Shown: positions 52,108 through 61,775, numbered from the stretch's first letter. The stretch: DNA of 64,000 bases from Microbacterium rhizomatis (GCF_008710745.1 NZ_VYSA01000001.1:558001-622000); one strand, 5' to 3'. Notes: a model not told the origin generated them from the letters alone. Numbers and translations: made by a program.

Positions 52108-54048
52108 GTGACCACGTTCGCTGTCCCCGCGCCGATCGATGAGCGCACTGCGCCGCCGCACGCGGTGGCACGCCCCCCGCGATGGAGTTCGTGGCACTCC
52201 GGGCTCACGATGCTCGGCGTCGTGACCGCGTTCGTCGCAGGATGGGACGTCTGGACGGGATCACGCTCGGACTACTACGCATCGATCGCCCTCTCGATGA
52301 GCCAGAACTGGTCGAATTTCTTCTTCGGCTCGTTCGACCCCTCCGGCACCGTCACACTCGACAAGATCCCCGGGTCGTTCTGGGTACCCGCGCTCTTCGT
52401 GAAGGTGTTCGGATTCTCGGATTGGGCGGTGATCCTCCCCAATTCGCTTGCCGCGGTGGCTGCGACGCTCATCGTGGCCGTGACGGCGAAGTGTCTGCTC
52501 AGCCCCACCGCGGGCCTCATCGCGGGCGCCGTGATGGCGAGCACGCCGATCCTCATCGCGGTGTCGCGGTCGAACCAGCCGGAGAGCTTCTTCGTCCTCG
52601 GTCTCGCCCTCACCGCGTGGGCGTCTGCGAAGGCCCTCCAGCGACGGAGCTTCGGCTGGCTGACCGCGGCAGGCCTGTTCGTCGCTCTCTCGTTCCAGAC
52701 GTACATGCTCGAGGCGTGGGCGATCTGGCCGGCCCTCGCCGCCGGGTTCCTCTGCACGAAGCAGCCGTTCCTGCGAAAGCTATGGCAGACCGCGGTCGCC
52801 GGCGTCGTCAGCCTCGCCGCATCCGTGAGCTGGATCGTCGTGGTCGCGGTGATCCCGGCAGCCCAGCGCCCCTACATCGGCAGCACTCTCCACAATGATC
52901 CGTGGGAGATGGTGTTCGGGTACAACGGACTGGGCCGATTTGGGACCGACACGGCAGATGCTGCGGCCTACCGGTCGTTCACACCGCCGTTCTCCGGCTC
53001 GGCGGGAGTCCTCCGGCTCTTCAACGAGCAGGTCGCCGGTCAGATCGCCTGGATGATCCCGACGGCGATACTCGGTGTCGTCGTGCTGGCCGTGCTCCGA
53101 TTCTCCGCCGCCATCACGGTCTTCGTCGGCGTCTGGCTGGTCACGTTCCTCGCGATGTTCTCCGCCGTGGCCGGAATGCACCAGTTCTACACGGCGGCGC
53201 TCGCCGTGCCGATGGCTCTCGCCGTCGGCCTCGCCTTCGCACAGGCGCGACACAAGCGGAAGGTGTGGGCCCAGGCGGGCATCATCGCCGTCGCCGGGAT
53301 CAGCGCGCTTGCGATCGGTGCGTTCTACGGGGGCTATTCGATCGTCGTCGCGGTCATCCAGGCGATCCTCGGAGCGCTCGCGATCGGCCTCCTCGTCGCA
53401 GAGCGACGGCGTGGGTCGCTCGTGCGCATCTGGACCGCGCTGCTCGCGGCGGTCGCTCTCGTTCTCACCCCCGCGGCGTGGTCGGTGGTGTCGATGTCGC
53501 ACCCGAGCTCGACCAACCCTGTCGCGGGCGGGGTCGCCGAGGTCTCCTTCGGCGGCGGTAACCCCTTCGGATCCCGTGCCGGGGGTGGGGGCAGCGCGCA
53601 AGGAGCCCCACAGGGAGTGCCGCAGGGCACCCCGCGCGGCGCATCGCAGGGCGCACGACCGCCGGGCGGCGCCGGGGGTCCGGGTGGGAGCGGCGGACGG
53701 ATCGCCGCCTCTTCGCTCGACTGGCTCGAGCAGCACAGGGGTGATGCTCGCTACCTCGTCGCTGCGTTCGGCGCGCAGATCGCGGCGACGATCATCCTCG
53801 ACTCCGGTGGCCAATCGGTGCTGCCGATCGGCGGCTTCAACTCAGGCGACCCCGTGCCCACTCTCGACGCGTTCCGCACGCTCGTCACGGATGGCGCACT
53901 GCGCTATGTGTATGCCCCCGACCTGATCGGGGCGACGACCGTGTCGAGCACCGCCACCTCGTCGGAACAGATCCGCGCGTGGGTCGCGCAGAACTGCACA
54001 GCCGTCGCAGATCTCTCAGGGACGGGCATCTACGACTGCTCCCCGTGA
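52108..54048 (+). CDS. ArnT/PMT-type membrane glycosyltransferase (GT39/GT83-like)
   Basis: 646 residues from GTG 52108. First extracytoplasmic loop contains the Asp-type motif with SRSDYYASIALSM and WSNFFFGSFDP, followed by about 11 membrane helices. A flexible Gly/Gln/Pro linker with repeats of QGxPQG (about residues 490-530) leads to a C-terminal soluble domain ending TAVADLSGTGIYDCSP. Such proteins move sugars from polyprenyl phosphates to proteins or cell-wall lipids outside the membrane. Acceptor unknown. Confidence 0.88.
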   Translation: MTTFAVPAPIDERTAPPHAVARPPRWSSWHSGLTMLGVVTAFVAGWDVWTGSRSDYYASIALSMSQNWSNFFFGSFDPSGTVTLDKIPGSFWVPALFVKVFGFSDWAVILPNSLAAVAATLIVAVTAKCLLSPTAGLIAGAVMASTPILIAVSRSNQPESFFVLGLALTAWASAKALQRRSFGWLTAAGLFVALSFQTYMLEAWAIWPALAAGFLCTKQPFLRKLWQTAVAGVVSLAASVSWIVVVAVIPAAQRPYIGSTLHNDPWEMVFGYNGLGRFGTDTADAAAYRSFTPPFSGSAGVLRLFNEQVAGQIAWMIPTAILGVVVLAVLRFSAAITVFVGVWLVTFLAMFSAVAGMHQFYTAALAVPMALAVGLAFAQARHKRKVWAQAGIIAVAGISALAIGAFYGGYSIVVAVIQAILGALAIGLLVAERRRGSLVRIWTALLAAVALVLTPAAWSVVSMSHPSSTNPVAGGVAEVSFGGGNPFGSRAGGGGSAQGAPQGVPQGTPRGASQGARPPGGAGGPGGSGGRIAASSLDWLEQHRGDARYLVAAFGAQIAATIILDSGGQSVLPIGGFNSGDPVPTLDAFRTLVTDGALRYVYAPDLIGATTVSSTATSSEQIRAWVAQNCTAVADLSGTGIYDCSP

Positions 54049-54083
54049 CGAGTCCGCCCGATGCCCTTTCCGGGCAAAAGAAA

Positions 54084-54102
54084 AGCCCCGCTGAGCGGGG
54101 CT
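54084..54102 (-). terminator. Intrinsic terminator of tRNA-Gln
   Basis: AGCCCCG (54084-54090) with CGGGGCT (54096-54102), five-base loop, then TTTTCTTTT on the minus strand. Confidence 0.8.
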
Positions 54103-54110
54103 ATTTCTTG

Positions 54111-54182
54111 CTGGGGTACCTGGACTCGAACCAAGAACAAAGGTACCAGAAACCTCCGTGTTGCCAATTACACCATACCCCA
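54111..54182 (-). tRNA. tRNA-Gln (anticodon CTG)
   Basis: Acceptor TGGGGTA with TACCCCA; the U1-A72 start is typical of bacterial tRNA-Gln. Anticodon loop TTCTGGT gives CTG, reading CAG. T-loop GGTTCGAGTCC. CCA is not encoded. It lies 95 bases downstream of gltX on the same strand. Confidence 0.96.
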
Positions 54183-54277
54183 AGGCGGTGGGCGACAGCC
54201 CGTGCCAAGGGTCAAGTCTAGACGAAGCGAACGACCTCACCAAACCGAGCACGCCGACCCAGAGCGAGTGCGGGCAC

Positions 54278-55795
54278 TCAGCGCGCGAGATGCTCCACGA
54301 GCGCGCCGAGCCGGCGGATCGACTCCTCTTTGCCCAGGAGCTCCATCGATTCGAACAGCGGCGGTGAGATCCGCCGTCCGCTCAGCGCCACGCGCAGGGG
54401 CCCGTAGGCGATGCGAGGCTTCAGGCCGAGGCCCTCGATGAGCGCCGCGGAGAGAGCATCCTGGATCGCGGCCGCCGTGAACTCCGTCCCGGGCACGAGC
54501 TCGAGCGCCCCCACCGAGGCGACCAGCACCTCCCCCGCGTTCGGGGGCAGCGACGCCAGCGCGTCGTCGGCGTATTCGATCGCGGTCGTGAAGAGGAACC
54601 CGAGAAGCCCAGGAGCATCGCCCAGCACCTGCATGCGCTCCTGGACGAGCGGTGCGGATGCCGCGATCATCGCGTCCTGCTCGGCTGTCGGAGGCTCCGC
54701 CACGATGCCCGCGGAGGCGAGATACGGCACGAGACGCGCGGCGAAGTCGGCGGGTTCCAGCATCCGGATGTGATCCCCGTTGATCGACTCGGCCTTCTTC
54801 TGGTCGAACCGGGCGGGATTCGGGTTGACGTTCACGATGTCGAACGCCGAGATGAGCTCGTCGAGCGAGAACACGTCGCGGTCGGGGCCGATCGACCAGC
54901 CCAGCAGTGCGAGGTAGTTGAGCAGGCCCTCTCGGATGAAGCCGCGTTCGCGCTGGAGGAAGAGGTCGGCCTTCGGGTCGCGCTTCGACAGCTTCTTGTT
55001 CCCTTCTTCGCCGAGCACGAGCGGCATGTGCGCGAAGCGCGGGATGAACGTCGTCACTCCGGCATCCACGAGCGCTCCGTAAAGAGCGAGCTGACGCGCC
55101 GTCGACGGCATCAGATCCTCCCCGCGGATGACGTGGGTGATGCCCATCAGGGCGTCGTCGACCGGATTCACGAACGGATACAGCGGGATGCCACCGGCAC
55201 GCACGAGCACGAAGTCGGGGAACGATCCGGCGGGAAAGGTCACTTCGCCGCGGATGAGGTCGACATATGTCAGGTCCTCATCGGGAACGCGGAGTCGCCA
55301 GGCGGGTTCGCGGCCCGCTGCGCGGAACGCTGCGCGCTGCTGGTCGGTGAGATCCCGGTCGAAGTTGTCGTAGCCGAGCTGGCGCGCGCGGCCCGCGGCA
55401 TCGTTTCGCGCGTCGATCTCTTCGGCGGTGGAATAGCTCTCGTAGACCGCCCCGGTGGCCTTGAGCTTGTCCAGCACCTCGAGGTGCAGGTCGTGCCGCT
55501 GGCTCTGCCGGTAGGGTGCGTGCGGACCGCCGACCTCCACGCCCTCGTCCCAATCGATCTCGAGCCAGCGGAGAGCGTCCAGCAACTGCTGATAGCTCTC
55601 TTCGCTGTCACGCGCAGCATCGGTGTCTTCGATGCGGAAGACGAGAGCGCCGCCGTTGTGGCGTGCGTACGCCCAGTTGAACAGCACCGTACGGATGAGT
55701 CCGACGTGCGGCAGACCCGTCGGGCTCGGGCAGAATCGGACGCGGACGTCGGCTCCGGTGGCGGTCGTGGTGCGGGGATCTGGTGAGGAAGACAT
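54278..55795 (-). CDS. gltX: Glutamyl-tRNA synthetase
   Basis: 505 residues. Class I synthetase: HIGH-type motif in [20 protein letters not shown]-type motif [10 protein letters not shown] (about 247), [20 protein letters not shown]. Actinobacteria generally lack glutaminyl-tRNA synthetase, so the enzyme probably also charges tRNA-Gln with glutamate for GatCAB. ATG lies 8 bases after TAGACT (55804-55809), whose TAG is the stop of the LysR gene. Confidence 0.96.
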   Translation of the reverse strand: MSSSPDPRTTTATGADVRVRFCPSPTGLPHVGLIRTVLFNWAYARHNGGALVFRIEDTDAARDSEESYQQLLDALRWLEIDWDEGVEVGGPHAPYRQSQRHDLHLEVLDKLKATGAVYESYSTAEEIDARNDAAGRARQLGYDNFDRDLTDQQRAAFRAAGREPAWRLRVPDEDLTYVDLIRGEVTFPAGSFPDFVLVRAGGIPLYPFVNPVDDALMGITHVIRGEDLMPSTARQLALYGALVDAGVTTFIPRFAHMPLVLGEEGNKKLSKRDPKADLFLQRERGFIREGLLNYLALLGWSIGPDRDVFSLDELISAFDIVNVNPNPARFDQKKAESINGDHIRMLEPADFAARLVPYLASAGIVAEPPTAEQDAMIAASAPLVQERMQVLGDAPGLLGFLFTTAIEYADDALASLPPNAGEVLVASVGALELVPGTEFTAAAIQDALSAALIEGLGLKPRIAYGPLRVALSGRRISPPLFESMELLGKEESIRRLGALVEHLAR

Positions 55796-55803
55796 CGCGA
55801 TCC

Positions 55804-55809
55804 AGTCTA
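55804..55809 (-). promoter_or_regulatory. -10 of gltX, formed by the LysR stop codon
   Basis: TAGACT on the minus strand; TAG (55809-55807) ends the LysR frame. ATG of gltX follows after 8 bases. Confidence 0.5.
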
Positions 55810-56808
55810 GGTGCGGGGGCCTCTCCGCTCCGGGGGCTCAGCCGCCCCGAGGGTCCCGAGATCCTCCGGGCCCTCCAGCGAGGTTCTGATCGCGCTCTCG
55901 AGCGCGATCAGTGCCGCCCGAACCGCCGGCACGCGGTCGGCCCGGTGCGCGGTCACGATGTGGAGGCTTCGCACCTCGCCCGCGGGGAGCGAGCGGATCG
56001 CGATCCCCGGCAGCTGCGGAAACGACGTGACGGCCATCCTGGGGAGGGTGGCCACGCCGATGCCGCGGGCGACGAGGCCCTCCACGGCGACGAAATTGTC
56101 GGTCTCGACGGCGATCCGCGGCACGAACCCGGCCCGCCCGCACACCTCGAGGAGGTGGCCGCGGCAGCGCGGGCATCCTGCGATCCAGGCAGAGTCCGAC
56201 AGCGTCGCGAGGTCGATCACGCCGGAGTCCGCGGCGGGATGGTCTTCCGGGAGCACCGCGACCAGATCATCGTGGCCGACCGTGCGCACCGCGAGCCCGC
56301 TTGCGCTCGATCGGTGCGGATCATCGCGATCGCCTGGGTAGCTGAACGTGAAGGCGATGTCGGCTCGGCTCTCCCGGACGGCCGCGACCGCCTCGGGCGG
56401 TTCGGCCTCGACATATGTGACCTCGACCCCGGGGTGCCGGGCAGCGAGGTCGGCGAGCAGCAGCGGGATCACCGTCGGGGAAGCCGACGGAAAGGCGACC
56501 AGGCGCACACGGCCGGCCCGGAGGCCACGGAGCTCAGCGATCTCCCCCGCCGCCGCATCCAGCGCGGTCGTGACCGCCGGGGCATGTCGCGCGAGGATCC
56601 GGCCCGCTGCGGTGAGGCGCACGCCGCGTCCCACTCGCTCCAGCAGGGGAACACCCAGACGCGCTTCCAGCCGCTTCACGTGCTGGCTGATCGCCGGCTG
56701 GCTGTACCCGAGGGCCTCCGCCGCGGCAGTGATCGAGCCGAGATCGGCGATCGCTTTGACGACGCGGAGTGTGTGCGCGTCGATCTCGGCGTCGTCGAAC
56801 CCGGTCAC
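55807..56808 (-). CDS. LysR-family transcriptional regulator
   Basis: 333 residues from GTG 56808. N-terminal winged helix ([38 protein letters not shown]) and a periplasmic-binding-type effector domain ([21 protein letters not shown]). The ATG at 56820 is in frame but overlaps the TATGCT hexamer (56816-56821) that lies seven bases before GTG 56808, so I prefer the shorter form. Divergent from the lipoprotein gene, which it may control. Confidence 0.9.
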   Translation of the reverse strand: MTGFDDAEIDAHTLRVVKAIADLGSITAAAEALGYSQPAISQHVKRLEARLGVPLLERVGRGVRLTAAGRILARHAPAVTTALDAAAGEIAELRGLRAGRVRLVAFPSASPTVIPLLLADLAARHPGVEVTYVEAEPPEAVAAVRESRADIAFTFSYPGDRDDPHRSSASGLAVRTVGHDDLVAVLPEDHPAADSGVIDLATLSDSAWIAGCPRCRGHLLEVCGRAGFVPRIAVETDNFVAVEGLVARGIGVATLPRMAVTSFPQLPGIAIRSLPAGEVRSLHIVTAHRADRVPAVRAALIALESAIRTSLEGPEDLGTLGAAEPPERRGPRT

Positions 56809-56815
56809 GCGCCCG

Positions 56816-56821
56816 AGCATA
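56816..56821 (-). promoter_or_regulatory. -10 hexamer for the LysR gene
   Basis: TATGCT, seven bases before GTG 56808; it includes the alternative ATG. Confidence 0.45.
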
Positions 56822-56938
56822 ACGTGGACGCATGGATCTCTGCGCGATCAGTGCGAAGTGGCAAGTGTCGAGTCCTGCAGTCCTTCTCCCGACCAATATG
56901 CTCAGGCCAGACCTGTCGTTCGCACCCAGGAGACGCCG

Positions 56939-57523
56939 ATGATCCGCCCCCGTGCCGCCGCCGTTCTGATCGCTTTCGCCGTCGCCGCTGTGTCGCTCGC
57001 CGGTTGCGCGAGCGCCACGCCGTCCGCGGCGCCGACCGTGACCGTGACCGTCACGCCCAGTTCGACGCCCACGCCGAGTCCCACCCCCACGGTCGCCAAG
57101 ACCGCGACGTTTCCGACGGACTGCGCCGCGGTGGGCACGGCGGCTTCGCGCAAGGACACGGTCGACGGCATGACCCTCCAGGGCGACGGCACCGGGTTCG
57201 TCCGACCCGCGCCGGACGGCGCCACCCTGAAGCTCGGCTGCGATTGGATCGAAGGCGATGCCACCGGCATCCTCCTGCTCATCAGCGAAGCCACTCCCCA
57301 GTCGGTGACGACAGCGGTCGCAGGGCTCACCGCGCAGGGCTACTCGTGCGGCGTCGCGCGCGCGGGCAACCCGCTCTGCACGAAAACCGTTCCCGGCGGG
57401 ATGGGCACACCCGACGCGGTGGAGACGATCTACGCGCGCGACAACGCCTGGATCTTCATGTCGGCGGTGAATGTCGACGGCGGTCAGCTGCTCTCTGACC
57501 TCGCTGTACAGATGTGGCCCTGA
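56939..57523 (+). CDS. Small lipoprotein, unknown function
   Basis: 194 residues. Signal peptide with lipobox SLAGC (Cys about 22), a Thr/Pro/Ser linker (TVTVTVTPSSTPTPSPTPT) that spans the cell wall, then a compact domain with four cysteines (TDCAAV, LGCDW, YSCGVA, LCTK), possibly two disulfides. CCAGGAGA precedes ATG; TATGCT at 56897-56902 is a likely -10. I do not recognise the domain. Its last 47 coding bases and the following bases are duplicated in tandem. Confidence 0.85.
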   Translation: MIRPRAAAVLIAFAVAAVSLAGCASATPSAAPTVTVTVTPSSTPTPSPTPTVAKTATFPTDCAAVGTAASRKDTVDGMTLQGDGTGFVRPAPDGATLKLGCDWIEGDATGILLLISEATPQSVTTAVAGLTAQGYSCGVARAGNPLCTKTVPGGMGTPDAVETIYARDNAWIFMSAVNVDGGQLLSDLAVQMWP

Positions 57524-57617
57524 CAACGCATCACGGGACAGCATGAACGGCGGTCAGCTGCTGTCCGACCTCGCTGTACAGATGTGGCCCTGACAACGCA
57601 TCACGGGACAGCATGAA
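57477..57617. repeat. 70-bp direct tandem duplication
   Basis: Copy 1 starts at 57477, copy 2 at 57547; they differ at two bases (57493/57563 and 57496/57566). Copy 1 covers the last codons and stop of the lipoprotein gene. Copy 2 repeats them out of frame. The rest of the gap to 57671 shows no other feature apart from a weak GATGCT six bases before the next ATG. Confidence 0.95.
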
Positions 57618-57671
57618 TCGCATAGAAAACCTGCCGTAGACCACTGAGTCGCGACGCCGGATGCTGGATGC

Positions 57672-58748
57672 ATGGATGTCGCGGACGTGGTGGACGAGCG
57701 GGTTCTCGCCGAGTCCGCACGGGCGGAGTTCCTGGGTGGGCGCGGCTATCTCGCCGCCTGCACCACGGGGCTTCCGACGCGTTCTACGCGGCGGGCGGTG
57801 CAGAACGACCTCGAGGCCGCCGCGGCCGGTCACCCCGATGTGATGGCATACTCGGCCGCGGTCGAAAGCAGCCGTGCGTCGTTCGCGCGGCTGGTCGGGG
57901 CCGAGCCGGAGCGGGTCGCGATCGGCTCGCAGGCGTCCGTGATGGCCGCGCTCGTCGCCGGCTCACTCCCCGACAACGCCGTGGTGCTCTGCGCCGACGG
58001 CGACTTCTCGTCGATCGTGCTCCCGTTCGTCCACGCCGGTCGGGGCATCCGGGTGCGGACCGCTCCGCTCGCAGGGCTTGCCGACGCGGTCACCTCCGAC
58101 ACCGACCTCGTCGTGTTCTCGCTGGTGCAATCCGCGACGGGCGAGGTCGCCGACGCAGACGCCATCACGGCTTCAGCGCGCCGCCACGGCGCACGGACGC
58201 TGTGCGACGCCACTCAGGCGGTGGGTTGGCTGCCCGTCGATGCCCGAATGTTCGACGCCGTCGTCTGCCACGCCTACAAATGGCTCTGCGCGCCACGCGG
58301 GGTGGCCTTCCTCGCCCTCGCGCCCGATTTCGCCGCGACGCTGCGGCCCATCTTCGCCGGCTGGTACGCCGGCGAAGACCCGTGGACGTCGTGCTACGGC
58401 CACGAGGTGGAACTGGCGGCGGACGCGCGGCGCTTCGACCTCTCGCCGGCCTGGCAGGCGTTCATCGGCGCCGCGCCGGCGCTGAGGCTGTTCGCCGATC
58501 TCGACCCGTACGCACTCCACGCGCATGCGACGGGCCTCGCCACCGGTTTCCGTGAGGCGATGAGCCTCGGCACACCCGACCGGCCGAGCGCGATCGTCAC
58601 GTGGGTCGATCGCGACGGGTGCGATCTCGCCCGTCTCACCGCGGCAGGCATCACCGCATCGGGGCGTGCCGGACGCGCGAGGGTCGCGTTCCACCTCTTC
58701 AACGACTCGACGGACGTCGACCTCGCCCTGCGGGCGCTCGGACGCTGA
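57672..58748 (+). CDS. Aminotransferase class V-fold PLP enzyme (kynureninase/cysteine desulfurase-like)
   Basis: 358 residues. PLP lysine about residue 203 in CHAYKWLCAPRG, the Asp that contacts the pyridine nitrogen in LCDATQAVGW, and the YLAACTTGLPTR start typical of the isopenicillin-epimerase/kynureninase-like branch. It lacks the C-terminal active-site cysteine loop of true desulfurases as far as I can see. Substrate unknown. Not linked to an Isc/Suf cluster. Confidence 0.86.
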   Translation: MDVADVVDERVLAESARAEFLGGRGYLAACTTGLPTRSTRRAVQNDLEAAAAGHPDVMAYSAAVESSRASFARLVGAEPERVAIGSQASVMAALVAGSLPDNAVVLCADGDFSSIVLPFVHAGRGIRVRTAPLAGLADAVTSDTDLVVFSLVQSATGEVADADAITASARRHGARTLCDATQAVGWLPVDARMFDAVVCHAYKWLCAPRGVAFLALAPDFAATLRPIFAGWYAGEDPWTSCYGHEVELAADARRFDLSPAWQAFIGAAPALRLFADLDPYALHAHATGLATGFREAMSLGTPDRPSAIVTWVDRDGCDLARLTAAGITASGRAGRARVAFHLFNDSTDVDLALRALGR

Positions 58749-58782
58749 GCCGGACCCTTCCCAGGCCTGCGAGGGGGCGCGG

Positions 58783-59547
58783 TCAGGCGTCGCGCGCGGT
58801 GTTGCGCAGAATGCCGAGGCCCGTGATCTCGACTTCGATGACGTCACCACCCACGAACGGGCCGACGCCCGCCGGGGTACCCGTGAGGATCACATCGCCC
58901 GGGAGCAGCGTGAAGGCGGCCGAGGCGTAGGCGATGATGTCGGCGACGGAGTGAATCATGTCGCTGATGGGGCCGTCCTGCTTCACTTCGCCGTTGAGGC
59001 GCGTGACGATCCGCGCATCGTCGAACGAGAACTCGGTCTCGATCGCAGGGCCGAGCGGGCAGAACGTGTCGAAGCCCTTCGCCCGTGCCCACTGGCCATC
59101 GGTCTTCTGCAGGTCGCGTGCGGTCACGTCGTTGGCGATCGTGTAGCCGAACACGTAATCGAGCGCGTCCGCGGCCGGCACGTTCTTCGCGATGCGACCG
59201 ATGACGGCGGCGAGCTCGCCCTCGAAGCTTGTGAACGACGACTGCACGGGGCGCACGATGGCATCGCCGGGACCGATCACTGCGGTGTTCGGCTTGAAGA
59301 ACAGCATCGGCTCGGCGGGCACCTCATTGCCGAGCTCCGCCGCGTGCTCGCGATAGTTGCGGCCGACGCAGACGACCTTCGACCGGGGGATCACGGGCGC
59401 GAGCAGCGAGATGTCGCCGAGCGGCACGCGCTCACCCGTCGTCTGGAAACCCGCGAACATCGGGTCGCCGTCCAGCACGACGAGCTCACCCGCATCCACG
59501 ATCCCGTAACGGATGGCGTTCTGGTGACTGAAGCGGGCGATCCTCAC
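58783..59547 (-). CDS. Fumarylacetoacetate hydrolase family protein
   Basis: 254 residues. FAH fold with [36 protein letters not shown], the metal-binding acidic residues in [10 protein letters not shown] and [14 protein letters not shown], and [15 protein letters not shown]. Enzymes of this kind cleave or decarboxylate 2-oxo acids such as acylpyruvates or oxaloacetate. GTG leaderless start, although it lies only 13 bases after ilvE. Confidence 0.92.
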   Translation of the reverse strand: MRIARFSHQNAIRYGIVDAGELVVLDGDPMFAGFQTTGERVPLGDISLLAPVIPRSKVVCVGRNYREHAAELGNEVPAEPMLFFKPNTAVIGPGDAIVRPVQSSFTSFEGELAAVIGRIAKNVPAADALDYVFGYTIANDVTARDLQKTDGQWARAKGFDTFCPLGPAIETEFSFDDARIVTRLNGEVKQDGPISDMIHSVADIIAYASAAFTLLPGDVILTGTPAGVGPFVGGDVIEVEITGLGILRNTARDA

Positions 59548-59553
59548 CCCTCA

Positions 59554-59559
59554 AGCCTA
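59554..59559 (-). promoter_or_regulatory. -10 hexamer for the leaderless FAH gene
   Basis: TAGGCT, six bases, then GTG 59547. Confidence 0.6.
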
Positions 59560-59560
59560 G

Positions 59561-60661
59561 TCAGCCGTCGAGCCGCAGCAGCCAGTCGTGCGTGTCTTCG
59601 CGGCGTCCATACTGGATGTCGGTGAGCTCTTCGCGCAGCGACATGGCCAGCGGGCCGAGCGGCTGCTCGTCGAAGAAGCTCTTGCCCTTGAGGAGCCCGA
59701 TGGGCGCCACCACCGCGGCTGTCCCACAGGCGAACACCTCGACGATGTCGCCGGAGGCCACGCCCTCGCGCCACTCGGACAGTGAGACGTTTCGCCCCAC
59801 CACCTTGTGGCCGCGATCGGCAGCGAGCTGCAGGAGCGAGTCGCGTGTGATCCCCTCGAGGATCGAGTCGGACTGCGGCGTCACGAGCGTGCCGTCCTTG
59901 TAGACGAACACGATGTTCATGCCGCCGAGCTCTTCGACGTTGCCGTCCTGGTCGAGGAACACGACCTGGTCGCAGCCCTCTTCGTAGGCCTCCGCCTGCG
60001 GGAGCAGACTGGCGGCATAGTTGCCACCGGTCTTCGCCGCCCCCGTACCACCCTTGCCCGCGCGCGCGTAGTCTTCGCTCAGCCAGATCGACACCGGCTT
60101 CGCACCGCCCTTGAAGTAGGGGCCCACCGGGCTCGCGATCACGTAGTAGTTGACCTTGTTCGCCGGGCGGACCCCGAGGAATGCCTCTTTGGCGAACATG
60201 AACGGCCGCAGGTACAGGCTTTGATCGGCCGCGGCCGGCACCCACGCGCCGTCGACGGAGATGAGCGCCTTCAGCGATTCGATGAAGTACTCCACCGGCA
60301 GTTCGGGCAGCGCGAGGCGGCGCGCGCTGCGCTGCAGGCGTAGGCCGTTCTGCCGTGGCCGGAAGGTGTGGATCGAGCCGTCCTCGTGGCGATAGGCCTT
60401 GATGCCCTCGAAGATCTCCTGCCCGTAGTGCAGCACCGCAGCGGCCGGGTCGAGCGCGATCGGTCCGTAGGGCTGGACGCGGGGGCGGTGCCACCCGCCG
60501 CCGACCGACCAGCAGATGTCGACCATGTGGTCGGTGAAGGCGGTGCCGAAGACCGGATCGCGCAGCAGCTCTTCGCGCTGCGCCGCCGAGGTGGCGGCGA
60601 GGTTCTTGGTCACGGCGAACTCGAGCGGCGGGAGCCCGGTCTCGGTGTCGATGAGGGTCAT
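59561..60661 (-). CDS. ilvE: Branched-chain amino acid aminotransferase
   Basis: 366 residues, the class IIIb type. PLP lysine Lys210 in GTGAAKTGGNYAASLL; YFKGGAKPVSIWLSEDYARA and LGGMNIVFVYKDGTLVTP are family blocks. It transfers amino groups between glutamate and the 2-oxo acids of valine, leucine and isoleucine. Lies 49 bases downstream of leuB; TAGCCT at 60708-60713, starting with the leuB stop, may give it an extra promoter. Confidence 0.95.
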   Translation of the reverse strand: MTLIDTETGLPPLEFAVTKNLAATSAAQREELLRDPVFGTAFTDHMVDICWSVGGGWHRPRVQPYGPIALDPAAAVLHYGQEIFEGIKAYRHEDGSIHTFRPRQNGLRLQRSARRLALPELPVEYFIESLKALISVDGAWVPAAADQSLYLRPFMFAKEAFLGVRPANKVNYYVIASPVGPYFKGGAKPVSIWLSEDYARAGKGGTGAAKTGGNYAASLLPQAEAYEEGCDQVVFLDQDGNVEELGGMNIVFVYKDGTLVTPQSDSILEGITRDSLLQLAADRGHKVVGRNVSLSEWREGVASGDIVEVFACGTAAVVAPIGLLKGKSFFDEQPLGPLAMSLREELTDIQYGRREDTHDWLLRLDG

Positions 60662-60707
60662 TTCACATCCATGCGTGTCGTGCTCGCGAGAAGCGAGCGG
60701 TAAATCC

Positions 60708-60713
60708 AGGCTA
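60708..60713 (-). promoter_or_regulatory. Possible -10 of ilvE, formed by the leuB stop codon
   Basis: TAGCCT on the minus strand; TAG is the leuB stop. Leader would be about 40 bases. Confidence 0.35.
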
Positions 60714-61775
60714 CGCCCGAACCCGTGATGCGATCGAGTCGCCGATCTGCGCGGTCGTTCTGGCTGCGCCGTCTCGTGCGGCGATGTCGTCCTCCGCCGC
60801 GCGGGTCACGCGAGCGGATTCCTCTCGGAGTCCGAGGTGATCGAGAAGCAGCGCGATCGAGAGGATCGCGGCCGTGGGGTCGGCCTTCTGCTGGCCTGCG
60901 ATGTCGGGCGCCGATCCGTGGACGGGCTCGAACATCGAGGGAAACGCGCCGTCCGGGTTGATGTTGCCGGATGCGGCGAGACCGATGCCACCGGTGACGG
61001 CGCCGGCCAGGTCCGTGAGGATGTCGCCGAAGAGGTTGTCGGTGACGATCACATCGAAGCGGCCCGGGTTCGTGACCAGGAAGATCGTTGCCGCGTCGAC
61101 GTGCAGATAGTCTACGGCGACGTGCGGGTGCTCGCGCGCCACCTCGTCGACGATGCGCTGCCAGATCGCTCCGGCGTGCACGAGCACGTTCGTCTTGTGC
61201 ACGAGGGTGAGCTTCTTGCGGCGCCGTTCGGCGAGATCGAACGCGTACCGGACCACTCGCTCGACACCGAAGGCCGTGTTGACCGAGGTCTCGTTCGCGA
61301 TCTCGTGGGGCGTGCCGCGGCGGATCGACCCGCCATTGCCGACGTACGGCCCCTCAGTGCCTTCGCGGACGACGACGAAGTCGATGTCTCCCGGCGCCGC
61401 GAGCGGGCCGGGCGCGCCCGGGTACAGCTTCGACGGACGCAGATTCACATAGTGATCCAGCTCGAAGCGGAGCTTGAGCAGGAGCCCGCGCTCGATGTTG
61501 GCGTTCTTCAGCCGCGCATCCCCCGGCACTCCCCCGACGGCGCCCAGCAAGATCGCGTCGTGGCTCTTGATCGCGGTGAGGTCTTCGTCGGTGAGGGTGT
61601 CCCCCGTCTCGAGGAACCGGGCAGCACCCAGTGCGAAGCGGGTCTTCTCGAACAGGATGCCGGAGCCCGCGGTCGCCGCATCCAGCACCTTCTCGGCTTC
61701 GGCGATGACCTCGGGCCCGATTCCGTCGCCGGCGATCACGGCCAGCTTCACCGTCTTGTCCTGCACGCCCGCCAT
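60711..61775 (-). CDS. leuB: 3-Isopropylmalate dehydrogenase
   Basis: 354 residues from ATG 61775, with AAGGGAG 5 bases upstream. [22 protein letters not shown] at the start, [20 protein letters not shown] (substrate arginines), and [21 protein letters not shown] with the metal aspartates. [16 protein letters not shown] is the NAD-binding segment. Third step of leucine synthesis; the product is aminated by IlvE, encoded next. Confidence 0.96.
   Translation of the reverse strand: MAGVQDKTVKLAVIAGDGIGPEVIAEAEKVLDAATAGSGILFEKTRFALGAARFLETGDTLTDEDLTAIKSHDAILLGAVGGVPGDARLKNANIERGLLLKLRFELDHYVNLRPSKLYPGAPGPLAAPGDIDFVVVREGTEGPYVGNGGSIRRGTPHEIANETSVNTAFGVERVVRYAFDLAERRRKKLTLVHKTNVLVHAGAIWQRIVDEVAREHPHVAVDYLHVDAATIFLVTNPGRFDVIVTDNLFGDILTDLAGAVTGGIGLAASGNINPDGAFPSMFEPVHGSAPDIAGQQKADPTAAILSIALLLDHLGLREESARVTRAAEDDIAARDGAARTTAQIGDSIASRVRA

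Noticed and set aside
57660..57665. GATGCT six bases before the class V aminotransferase ATG as a -10
   Set aside because: First base deviates from the invariant T; kept only as a weak possibility.
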